NCBI GenBank assembly: GCA_947044405.1
Contig: CAMRHE010001108.1
Coordinates: 62,001-126,000, forward strand
Reading direction: 5' to 3'
DNA length: 64,000 nucleotides
From: Leptodactylus fallax
Taxonomy: Eukaryota; Chordata; Amphibia; Anura; Leptodactylidae
The translations under genes were made by a program, and so were the position numbers. Numbering within the stretch: the stretch's first letter is position 1; each line of letters begins with the position of its first letter. Of this stretch, positions 36,401-47,800 are shown one piece after another. The notes under the pieces were generated by a model, which worked only from the letters and a program-made list of their open reading frames with translations, was not told where the DNA came from and made no database searches.

Positions 36401-39400
36401 CCCATTACACCCGTCTCTGTGCCCGCAGTGCCCCCTCCTCCCCATTACACCCGTCTCTGTGCCCCCTCCTCCCCATTACACCCGTCTCTGTGCCCACAGT
36501 GCCCCCTCCACCCCATTACACCCGTCTCTGTGCCCCCTCCTCCCCATTACACCCGTCTCTGTGCCCCCCTCCTCCCCATTACACCCGTCTCTGTGCCCCC
36601 TCCTCCCCATTACACCCGTCTCTGTGCCCCCCTCCTCCCCATTACACCCGTCTCTGTGCCCCCTCCTCCCCATTACACCCGTCTCTGTGCCCCCTCCTCC
36701 CCATTAAACCCGTCTCTGTGCCCCCTCCTCCCCTCCGCCTGGCCCCCTCCTCCCCATTAAACCCGTCTCTGTGCCCCCTCCTCCCCATTAAACCCGTCTC
36801 TGTGCCCCCTCCTCCCCATTACACCCCTCTATGTGCCCACAGTGCCCCCTTCTCCCCATTACACCCCTCTATGTGCCCAGAGTGCCCCCTCCTCCCCATT
36901 ACACCCGTCTCTGTGCCCGCGGTGCCCCCTCCTCCCCATTACACTCGTCTGTGCCCGCAGTGCCCCCTCCTCCCCATTACACCCATCCATGTGCCCGCAG
37001 TGCCCCCTCCTCCCCATTACACCCGTCTATGTGCCCGCAGTGCCCCCTCCTCCCCATTACACCCGTGTATGTGCCCGCAGTGCCCCCTCCTCCTCATTAC
37101 ACCCCTCTATGTGCCCGCAGTGCCCCCTCCTCCCCATTACACCCATCTATGTGCCCGCAGTGCCCCCTCCTCCCCATTACACCCCTCTATGTGCCCGCAG
37201 TGCCCCCTCCTCCTCATTACACCCATCCATGTGCCCGCAGTGCCCCCTCCTCCCCATTACACCCGTCTCTGAGCCCACAGTGCCGCCTCCTCCCCATTAC
37301 ACTCGTCTGTGCCCGCAGTGCCCCCTCCTCCCCTCACCCCCTGTGCCCGCAGTGCCCCCTCCTCCCCATTACACCCGTCTCTGTGCCCGCCTCCTCCCCA
37401 TTGCACCCGTCTCTGAGCCCACAGTGCCCCTCCTCCCCATTACACCCGTCTATGTTCCCACAGTGCCCCCTCCTCCCCATTACACCCATCTATGTGCCCG
37501 CAGTGTCCCCCTCCTCCCCATTACACCCGTCTCTGTGCCCGCAGTGCCCCCTCCTCCTCATTACACCCGTCTCTGTGCCCCCTCCTCCCCATTACACCCA
37601 TCTCTGTGCCCCCTCCTCCCCATTACACCCGTCTCTGTGCCCCCCTCCTCCCCATTACACCCGTCTCTGTGCCCCTCCTCCCCATTACACCCGTCTCTGT
37701 GCCCCCTCTCCCCATTACACCCGTCTCTGTGCCCGCAGTGCCCCCTCCTCCCCATTAAACCCGTCTCTGTGCCCGCAGTGCCCCCTCCTCCCCATTACAC
37801 TCGTCTGTGCCCGCAGTGCCCCCTCCTCCCCATTACACCCGTCTCTGTGCCCCTCCTCCCCATTACACCCGTCTCTGTGCCCCCTCTCCCCATTACACCC
37901 GTCTCTGTGCCCCCTCTCCCCATTACACCCGTCTCTGTGCCCCTCCTCCCCATTACACCCGTCTCTGTGCCCCTCCTCCCCATTAAACCCGTCTCTGTGC
38001 CCGCAGTGCCCCCTCCTCCCCATTACACCCGTCTCTGTGCCCCCTCCTCCCCATTACACCCGTCTCTGTGCCCCCTCCTCCCCATTACACCCGTCTGTGC
38101 CCGCAGTGCCCCCTCCTCCTCCTCCCCATTACACCCGTCTCTGTGCCCGCAGTGCCCCCTCCTCCCCATTACACCCGTCTCTGTGCCCGCAGTGCCCCCT
38201 CCTCCCCATTACACCCGTCTCTGTGCCCGCAGTGCCCCCTCCTCCCCATTACACCCGTCTCTGTGCCCGCAGTTCCCCCTCCCCCCATTACACCCGTCTC
38301 TGTGCCCGCAGTGCCCCCTCCTCCCCATTACACCCGTCTCTGTGCCCCCTCCTCCCCATTACACCCGTCTCTGTGCCCACCCCACCCCAGTGCCCCCGCC
38401 GGCCCCCTCCACCCCATTACACCCGTCTCTGTGCCCCCTCCTCCCCATTACACCCGTCTCTGTGCCCCCTCCTCCCCATTACACCCGTCTCTGTGCCCCC
38501 TCCTCCCCATTACACCCGTCTCTGTCGCCCCCCTCCTCCCCATTACACCCGTCTCTGTGCCCCCTCCTCCCCATTAAACCCGTCTCTGTGCCCCCCTCCT
38601 CCCCATTAAACCCGTCTCTGTGCCCCCTCCTCCCCATTAAACCCGTCTCTGTGCCCCCTCCTCCCCATTACACCCCTCTATGTGCTCACAGTGCCCCCTT
38701 CTCCCCATTACACCCCTCTATGTGCCCAGAGTGCCCCCTCCTCCCCATTACACCCGTCTCTGTGCCCGCGGTGCCCCCTCCTCCCCATTACACTCGTCTG
38801 TGCCCGCAGTGCCCCCTCCTCCCCATTACACCCATCCATGTGCCCGCAGTGCCCCCTCCTCCCCATTACACCCGTCTATGTGCCCGCAGTGCCCCCTCCT
38901 CCCCATTACACCCGTGTATGTGCCCGCAGTGCCCCCTCCTCCTCATTACACCCCTCTATGTGCCCGCAGTGCCCCCTCCTCCCCATTACACCCATCTATG
39001 TGCCCGCAGTGCCCCCTCCTCCCCATTACACCCCTCTATGTGCCCGCAGTGCCCCCTCCTCCTCATTACACCCATCCATGTGCCCGCAGTGCCCCCTCCT
39101 CCCCATTACACCCGTCTCTGAGCCCACAGTGCCGCCTCCTCCCCATTACACTCGTCTGTGCCCGCAGTGCCCCCTCCTCCCCATTACACCCATCCATGTG
39201 CCCGCAGTGCCCCCTCCTCCCCATTACACCCGTCTCTGTGCCCGCCTCCTCCCCATTGCACCCGTCTCTGAGCCCACAGTGCCCCTCCTCCCCATTACAC
39301 CCGTCTATGTTCCCACAGTGCCCCCTCCTCCCCATTACACCCATCTATGTGCCCGCAGTGTCCCCCTCCTCCCCATTACACCCGTCTCTGTGCCCGCAGT

Positions 39401-42400
39401 TCCCCCCTCCTCCTCATTACACCCGTCTCTGTGCCCCCTCCTCCCCATTACACCCATCTCTGTGCCCCCTCCTCCCCATTACACCCGTCTCTGTGCCCCC
39501 TCCTCCCCATTACACCCGTCTCTGTGCCCCTCCTCCCCATTACACCCGTCTCTGTGCCCCCCTCTCCCCATTACACCCGTCTCTGTGCCCGCAGTGCCCC
39601 CTCCTCCCCATTAAACCCGTCTCTGTGCCCGCAGTGCCCCCTCCTCCCCATTACACTCGTCTGTGCCCGCAGTGCCCCCTCCTCCCCATTACACCCGTCT
39701 CTGTGCCCCTCCTCCCCATTACACCCGTCTCTGTGCCCCCTCTCCCCATTACACCCGTCTCTGTGCCCCCTCTCCCCATTACACCCGTCTCTGTGCCCCC
39801 TCTCCCCATTACACCCGTCTCTGTGCCCCTCCTCCCCATTACACCCGTCTCTGTGCCCCTCCTCCCCATTAAACCCGTCTCTGTGCCCGCAGTGCCCCCT
39901 CCTCCCCATTACACTCGTCTGTGCCCGCAGTGCCCCCCTCCTCCCCATTACACCCATCCATGTGCCCGCAGTGCCCCCTCCTCCCCATTACACCCGTCTC
40001 TGTGCCCACAGTGCCCCCTCCTCCCCATTACACCCATCCATGTGCCCGCAGTGCCCCCTCCTCCCCATTACACCCGTCTGTGCCCGCAGTGCCCCCTCCT
40101 CCCCATTACACCCGTCTGTGCCCGCAGTGCCTCCTCCTCCCCATTACACCCGTCTCTGTGCCCGCAGTGCCCCCTCCTCCCCATTACACCCGTCTCTGTG
40201 CCCGCAGTGCCCCCTCCTCCCCATTACACCCGTCTCTGTGCCCGCAGTGCCCCCTCCTCCCCATTACACCCGTTTCTGTGCCCGCAGTGCCCCCTCCTCC
40301 CCATTACACCTGTCTCTGTGCCCCCTCCTCCCCATTACATCCGTCTCTGTGCCCCCCTCCTCCCCATTACACCCGTCTCTGTGCCCCCTCCTCCCCATTA
40401 CACCCGTCTCTGTGCCCCCTCCTCCCCATTACACCCGTCTCTGTACCCCCTCCTCCCCATTACACCCGTCTCTGTGCTCCCTCCTCCCCATTACACCCGT
40501 CACTGTGCCCGCTGTGACCCCCCCCTCCCCATTACACCCGTCTCTGTGCCCGCAGTGCCCCCTCCTCCCCATTACACCCGTCTCTGTGCTCCCTCCTCCC
40601 CATTACACCCGTCACTGTGCCCGCTGTGACCCCCCTCCCCATTACACCCGTCTCTGTGCCCGCAGTGCCCCCTCCTCCCCATTACACCCGTCTCTGTGCC
40701 CGCAGTCCCCCTCCTCCCCATTACACCCGTCTCTGTGCCCGCAGTGCCCCCTCCTCCCCATTACACCCGTCTCTGTGCCCCCCCCCCTCCTTTCCATTAC
40801 ACCCGTCTCTGTGCCCCCCTCCTCCCCATTACACCCGTCTCTGTGCCCCCTCCTCCCCATTACACCCGTCTCTGTGCCCCCTCCTCCCCATTACACCCGT
40901 CTCTGTGCCCCCTCCTCCCCATTACACCCGTCTCTGTGCCCCCTCCTCCCCATTACACCCGTCTCTGTGCCCCCTCCACCCCATTACACCCGTCTCTGTG
41001 CCCCCTCCCTCCCCATTACACCCGTCTCTGTGCCCCCTCCACCCCATTACACCCGTCTCTGTGCCCCCTCCTCCCCATTACACCCGTCTCTGTGCCCCCT
41101 CCTCCCCATTACACCCGTCTCTGTGCCCCCTCCTCCCCATTACACCCGTCTCTGTGCCCCCTCCTCCCCATTACACCCGTCTCTGTGCCCCCTCCTCCCC
41201 ATTACACCCGTCTCTGTGCCCCCTCCTCCCCATTACACCCGTCTCTGTGCCCCTCCTCCCCATTACACCCGTCTCTGTGCCCCTCCCTCCCCATTACACC
41301 CGTCTCTGTGCCCCTCCTCCCCATTAAACCCGTCTCTGTGCCCGCAGTGCCCCCTCCTCCCCATTACACTCGTCTGTGCCTGCAGTGCCCCCCTCCTCCC
41401 CATTACACCCATCCATGTGCCCGCAGTGCCCCCTCCTCCCCATTACACCCGTCTCTGTGCCCGCCTCCTCCCCATTACACCCGTCTCTGTGCCCACAGTG
41501 CCCCCTCCTACCCATTACACCCATCCATGTGCCCGCAGTGCCCCCTCCTCCCAATTACACCCGTCTGTGCCCGCAGTGCCCCCTCCTCCCCATTACACCC
41601 GTCTGTGCCCGCAGTGCCGCCTCCTCCTCCCCATTACACCCCGTCTCTGTGCCCGCAGTGCCCCCTCCTCCCCATTACACCCGTCTCTGTGCCCGCAGTG
41701 CCCCCTCCTCCCCATTACACCCGTCTCTGTGCCCGCAGTGCCCCCTCCTCCCCATTACACCCGTCTCTGTGCCCGCAGTGCCCCCTCCTCCCCATTACAC
41801 CCGTCTCTGTGCCCCCCTCCTCCCCATTACACCCGTCTCTGTGCCCCCCTCCTCCCCATTACACCCGTCTCTGTGCCCCCCTCCTCCCCATTACACCCGT
41901 CTCTGTACCCCCTCCTCCCCATTACACCCGTCTCTGTGCCCCCTCCTCCCCATTACACCCGTCTCTGTGCCCGCTGTGACCCCCCCCCTCCCCATTACAC
42001 CCGTCTCTGTGCCCGCAGTGCCCCCTCCTCCCCATTACACCCGTCTATGTGCCCGCAGTGCCCCCTCCTCCCCATTACACCCATCCATGTGCCCGCAGTG
42101 CCCCCTCCTCCCAATTACAGCCGTCTATGTGCCCGCAGTGCCCCCTCCTCCCCATTACACCCGTCTATGTGCCCGCAGTGCCCCCTCCTCCCAATTACAG
42201 CCGTCTATGTGTCCGCAGTGCCCCCTCCTCCCCATTACACCCGTCTCTGTGCCCACAGTGCCCCCTCCTCCTCCCCATTACACCCGTCTCTGTGCCCACA
42301 GTGCCCCCTCCTCATTACACCCCTCTATGTGCCCGCAGTGCTCCCTCCTCCCCATTACACCCGTCTCTGTGCCCGCCTCCTCCCCATTACACCCGTCTCT

Positions 42401-44290
42401 GAGCCCACAGTGCCCCCTCCTCCCCATTACACCCGTCTCTGTGCCCACAGTGCCCCCTCCTCCCCATTACACCCATCCATGTGCCACAGTGCCCCCTCCT
42501 CCCCATTACACCCGTCTATGTTCCCCGCAGTGCCCCCTCCTCCCCATTACACCCGTCTATGTGCCCGCAGTGCCCCCTCCTCCCCATTACACCCGTCTAT
42601 GTGCCCGCAGTGTTCCCCTCCTCCCCATTGCACCCCTCTATGTGCCCGCAGTGCCCCCTCCTCCCCCCCCGTCTCAGTGCCCCCCTCCTCCCCATTACAC
42701 CCGTCTCTGTGCCCCCTCTCCCCATTACACCCGTCTCTGTGCCCCTCCTCCCCATTACACCCGTCTCTGTGTCCCTCCTCCCCATTAAACCCGTCTCTGT
42801 GCCCCCTCCTCCCCATTACACCCGTCTCTGTGCCCGCAGTGCCCCCTCCTCCCCATTACACTCGTCTGTGCCCGCAGTGCCCCCTCCTCCCCATTACACC
42901 CGTCTCTGTGCCCACAGTGCCCCCTCCTCCTCATTACACCCCTCTATGTGCCCGCAGTGCCCCCTCCTCCCCATTACACCCATCCATGTGCCCGCAGTGC
43001 CCCCTCCTCCCCATTACACCCATCCATGTGCCCGCAGTGCCCCCTCCCTCCCCATTACACCCGTCTCTGTGCCCCTCCCTCCCCATTACACCCCTCTATG
43101 TGCCCGCAGTGCCCCCTCCTCCCCATTACACCCGTCCATGTGCCCGCAGTGCCCCCTCCTCCCCATTACACCCGTCTATGTGCCCGCAGTGCCCCCTCCT
43201 CCCCATTACACCCGTCTATGTGCCCGCAGTGCCCCCTCCTCCCCATTACACCCGTCTCTGTGCCCGCAGTGCCCCCTCCTCCCCATTACACCCGTCCATG
43301 TGCCCGCAGTGCCCCCTCCTCCCCATTACACTCGTCTGTGCCCGCAGTGCCCCCTCCTCCCCATTACACCCGTCCATGTGCCCGCAGTGCCCCCTCCTCC
43401 TCCCCATTACACCCCTCTATGTGCCCGCAGTGCCCCCTCCTCCCCATTACACCCGTCTATGTGCCCGCAGTGCCCTCTCCTCCACATTACACCCGTCCAT
43501 GTGCCCGCAGTGCCGCCTCCTCCCCATTACACCCGTCTCTGTGCCCGCAGTGCCCCCTCCTCCCCATTACACCCGTCCATGTGCCCGCAGTGCCCCCTCC
43601 TCCCCATTACACCCGTCCATGTGCCCGCAGTGCCCCCTCCTCCCCATTACACCCGTCCATGTGCCAGCAGTGCCCCCTCCTCCCCATTACACCCGTCCAT
43701 GTGCCCGCAGTGCCCCCTCCTCCCCATTACACCCGTCCATGTGCCCGCAGTGCCCCCTCCTCCCCATTACACCCGTCCATGTGCCCGCAGTGCCCCCTCC
43801 TCCCCATTACACCCGTCTATGTGCCCGCAGTGCCCCCTCCTCCCCATTACACCCCTCTATGTGCCCGCAGTGCCCCCTCCTCCCCATTACACCCCTCTTG
43901 TGCCCGCAGTGCCCCCTCCTCCCCATTACACCCGTCTCTGTGCCCCCTCCTCCCCATTACACCCGTCTCTGTGCCCGCAGTGCCCCCCTCCTCCCCATTA
44001 CACCCGTCCCTGTGCCCGCAGTGCCCCCTCCTCCCCATTACACCCATCCATGTGCCCGCAGTGCCCCCTCCTCCCCATTACACCCGTCTCTGTGCCCGCA
44101 GTGCCCCCTCCTCCCCATTACACCCGTCTCTGTGCCCGCAGTGCCCCCTCCTCCCCATTACACCCATCTCTGTGCCCGCAGTGCCCCCTCCTCCCCATTA
44201 CACCCTCCAGTGCCCGCAGTGCCCCCTCCTCCCCATTACACCCGTCTCTGTGCCCTCTCCTCCCCATTACACCCGTCAGTCTCCCCGTAC
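33408..44290. repeat. C-rich 40/31-bp minisatellite upstream of smurf2, about 300 copies
   Basis: About 10.9 kb of units starting TCCCCATTACACCCGTCTCT. The 40-bp form continues GTGCCCGCAGTGCCCCCTCC. The 31-bp form lacks about 9 bp covering CCGCAGTGC. The long and short forms come in runs, with 31-bp runs at for example 35100-35340, 36420-36830 and 40780-41330. GTCTCTG/CTCTATG/GTCCATG variants are also clustered. Since no unit has a + strand stop, open frames of up to 1703 codons appear. I do not call them genes. The last units end about 280 bp before the smurf2 ATG. Confidence 0.96.
36100..39890. repeat. Two tandem ~1.85-kb higher-order blocks
   Basis: The order of variant units from about 36.1-37.95 kb recurs from about 37.98-39.87 kb. 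Landmarks include a CCTCCTCCTCCTCC variant (near 36225 and 38113), the CAGTTCCCCC variant (near 36386 and 38270), the AGAGTGCCCC unit (near 36878 and 38728), the GTGTATG unit (near 37066 and 38915) and the run of CCCTCTCCCC units (near 37880-37920 and 39740-39800). Offsets are about 1850-1890 bp. Small insertions and deletions separate the copies, for example a truncated unit at 37330. A further partial copy of 39.87-40.5 kb appears at 41.32-41.99 kb. Confidence 0.8.
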
Positions 44291-44567
44291 GCCCGGCTCT
44301 CGCTGTCTGCCCCGCTCCTCCCGCCTGCCAGCCGCCCCCTCCCCTCAGGCTCCTCCCCCCGGCCGGGTGTCTCCTCCCTCAGTCTCCCTCAGTGCTCGTC
44401 TCCGTGTCCCCTTCTCATGGCGCCGCTCTGTAGATCCGGGCCTCCGCTTTCCGCCTGATCGTCCCCCGCTCCCCGCACTCATCGTGCCCGGCCTCACACA
44501 GCACTCCACGCCGCGGCTCCGGCCCGGGCCTACCGCGCCCTCCGGACTACTGCTGGGGGCCGGGGCC
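44291..44567 (+). promoter_or_regulatory. GC-rich smurf2 promoter / 5'UTR
   Basis: A CpG-rich segment with CCGCCTGCCAGCCGCCCCCT and CCCGGCCGGGTG lies between the end of the C-rich array and the smurf2 ATG. There is no TATA box. A TATA-less CpG promoter with a start site in this stretch is inferred. The array may itself extend into the transcribed leader. Confidence 0.5.
44417..44458 (+). other. Upstream ORF in smurf2 5' region (13 codons)
   Basis: ATGGCGCCGCTCTGTAGATC opens a 13-codon frame ending in TGA at 44456-44458, 109 nt before the main ATG and out of frame with it. If the leader includes it, it could lower smurf2 translation. Whether it is transcribed is not known from the sequence. 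Confidence 0.4.
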
Positions 44568-44619
44568 ATGTCCAACCAGGGATCCCGGAGGAACGGACCC
44601 GTGAAACTCCGCCTGACCG
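44568..44619 (+). CDS. smurf2: SMURF2 E3 ubiquitin ligase, coding exon 1
   Basis: SMURF2 is a HECT-type (C2-WW-HECT) ubiquitin ligase that targets SMADs, TGF-beta receptors and other proteins. The exon encodes MSNQGSRRNGPVKLRLT plus the first base of a split codon, then a GTAAGA donor at 44620. This matches the start of vertebrate SMURF2 (MSNPGGRRNGPVKLRLT) better than SMURF1, which has SIKIRLT at that place. Phase 1 fits the next residue being V (G + TN), as in the family. The ATG context GGGGCCATGT has a G at -3, which is adequate. The rest of the C2 domain, the WW domains and the HECT domain lie beyond the window, so the first intron exceeds 19.3 kb. Confidence 0.88.
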
Positions 44620-44871
44620 GTAAGAGGCCTGGACGGACTGGACTGGGGCCCAGAGGGGGTGCGGGCCCCGGACTGATTGTCTGCGGCTCCCAGCGACTCC
44701 AGGCCGGGGCTCCGGAGAGGCGGGGATAGCCTAGGCCGCAGGGTGCCCGACCGACCGCCCGAACCTAGCAAAACGGGGCGCACCCCCAGAACTGACGGGT
44801 GCACCCCAATATGTGAGATGTGGGCGACGATGGTGACCCCAATATATGTATATATAGACCCCAAGTGTACC
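44620..44871 (+). other. Start of smurf2 intron 1
   Basis: GC-rich DNA downstream of the donor, then CCCCAATATATGTATATATA and CCCCAAGTGTACCCTGTAAT, the latter resembling a diverged first unit of the 35-bp array. No other feature is seen. Confidence 0.6.
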
Positions 44872-47800
44872 CTGTAATATGGGGACCCCCGGGATAGTAC
44901 CCTGTAATATGGGGACCCCCGGATAGTACCCTGTAATATGGGGACCCCCGGGATAGTAAGTGTACCCTGTAATATGGGGACCCCCGGATAGTACCCTGTA
45001 ATATGGGGACCCCCGGATAGTACCCTGTAATATGGGGACCCCGGGGGTGTACCCTGTAATATGGGGACCCCCGGATAGTAAGTGTACCCTGTAATATGGG
45101 GACCCCCGGATAGAAGTGTACCCTGTAATATGGGGACCCCCGGATAGCAAGTGTACCCTGTAATATGGGGGGACCCCGGATAGTAAGTGTACCCTGTAAT
45201 ATGGGGACCCCCGGATAGTAAGTGTACCCTGTAATATGGGGACCCCCGGATAGTAAGTGTACCCTGTAATATGGGGGGACCCGGATAGTAAGTGTACCCT
45301 GTAATATGGGGACCCCCGGATAGTAAGTGTACCCTGTAATATGGGGACCCCCGGATAGTAAGTGTACCCTGTAATATGGGGACCCCCGGGATAGTAAGTG
45401 TACCCTGTAATAGGGGACCCCGGATAGTAAGTGTACCCTGTAATATGGGGACCCCCCGGGATAGTAAGTGTACCCTGTAATATGGGGACCCCGGGATAGT
45501 AAGGTACCCTGTAATATGGGGACCCCCGGATAGTACCCTGTAATATGGGGACCCCGGATAGTAAGTGTACCCTGTAATATGGGGACCCCCGGATAGTAAG
45601 TGTACCCTGTAATATGGGGACCCCCGGATAGTACCCTGTAATATGGGGACCCCCGGATAGTAAGTGTACCCTGTAATATGGGGACCCCCGGATAGTAAGT
45701 GTACCCTGTAATATGGGGACCCCCGGGATAGTAAGTGTACCCTGTAATATGGGGACCCCCGGATAGTAAGCGTACCCTGTAATATGGGGACCCCCGGATA
45801 GTACCCTGTAATATGGGGACCCCCGGATAGTAAGTGTACCCTGTAATATGGGGACCCCCGGATAGTAAGTGTACCCTGTAATATGGGGACCCCCGGATAG
45901 CAAGTGTACCCTGTAATATGGGGACCCCCGGATAGTAAGTGTACCCTGTAATATGGGGACCCCCGGATAGTAAGTGTACCCTGTAATATGGGGACCCCCG
46001 GATAGTAAGTGTACCCTGTAATATGGGGGGACCCGGATAGTAAGTGTACCCTGTAATATGGGGACCCCCGGGATAGTATCCTGTAATATGGGGACCCCCG
46101 GATAGTACCCTGTAATATGGGGACCCCGGATAGTAAGTGTACCCTGTAATATGGGGACCCCCGGATAGTAAGTGTACCCTGTAATATGGGGACCCCCGGA
46201 TAGTTCCCTGTAATATGGGGACCCCGGATAGTACCCTGTAATATGGGGACCCCCGGATAGTACCCTGTAATATGGGGACCCCGGATAGTACCCTGTAATA
46301 TGGGGACCCCCGGATAGTAAGTGTACCCTGTAATATGGGGACCCCCGGATAGTAAGTGTACCCTGTAATATGGGGACCCCCGGATAGTAAGTGTACCCTG
46401 TAATATGGGGACCCCCGGATAGTAAGTGTACCCTGTAATATGGGGACCCCGGATAGTACCCTGTAATATGGGGACCCCGGATAGTAAGTGTACCCTGTAA
46501 TATGGGGACCCCGGATAGTACCCTGTAATATGGGGACCCCCGGATAGTAAGTGTACCCTGTAATATGGGGACCCCCGGATAGTACCCTGTAATATGGGGA
46601 CCCCCGGATAGTACCCTGTAATATGGGGACCCCGGGATAGTAAGTGTACCCTGTAATATGGGGACCCCCGGGATAGTAAGTGTACCCTGTAATATGGGGA
46701 CCCCGGATGGTAAGTGTACCCTGTAATTTGGGGACCCCGGGATAGTAAGTGTACCCTGTAATATGGGGGGACCCCGGATAGTAAGTGTACCCTGTAATAT
46801 GGGGACCCCCGGATAGTGAGTGTACCCTGTAATATGGGGACCCCCGGGAAGTACCCTGTATATGGGGACCCCCGGGATAGTAAGTGTACCCTGTAATATG
46901 GGGACCCCGGATAGTACCCTGTAATATGGGGACCCCGGATAGTAAGTGTACCCTGTAATATGGGGGGACCCCGGATAGTAAGTGTACCCTGTAATATGGG
47001 GACCCCCGGATAGTAAGTGTACCCTGTAATATGGGGACCCCCGGATAGTAAGTGTACCCTGTAATATGGGGACCCCCGGATAGTAAGTGTACCCTGTAAT
47101 ATGGGGACCCCCGGGATAGTAAGTGTACCCTGTAATATGGGGACCCCCGGGATAGTAAGTGTACCCTGTAATATGGGGACCCCCGGATAGTAAGTGTACC
47201 CTGTAATATGGGGACCCCCGGATAGTAAGTGTACCCTGTAATATGGGGACCCCCGGATAGTAAGTGTACCCTGTAATATGGGGACCCCCGGATAGTAAGT
47301 GTACCCTGTAATATGGGGACCCCCGGATAGTAAGTGTACCCTGTAATATGGGGACCCCCGGATAGTAAGTGTACCCTGTAATATGGGGACCCCCGGATAG
47401 TAAGTGTACCCTGTAATATGGGGACCCCCGGATAGTAAGTGTACCCTGTAATATGGGGACCCCCGGATAGTAGTGTACCCTGTAATATGGGGACCCCGGA
47501 TAGTACCCTGTAATATGGGGACCCCCGGATAGTAAGTGTACCCTGTAATATGGGGACCCCCGGATAGCAAGTGTACCCTGTAATATGGGGACCCCCGGAT
47601 AGTAAGTGTACCCTGTAATATGGGGACCCCCGGATAGTAAGTGTACCCTGTAATATGGGGACCCCCGGATAGTAAGTGTACCCTGTATATGGGGACCCCG
47701 GATAGTGTACCCTGTAATATGGGGACCCCCGGATAGTAAGTGTACCCTGTAATATGGGGACCCCGGATAGTAAGTGTACCCTGTAATATGGGGACCCCGG

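Noticed and set aside
33180..44458. Proline-rich ORFs of up to 1703 codons leading into the smurf2 leader
   Set aside because: Every frame is open over the C-rich array. The frames end in the 5' region of smurf2 and are out of context with its ATG.
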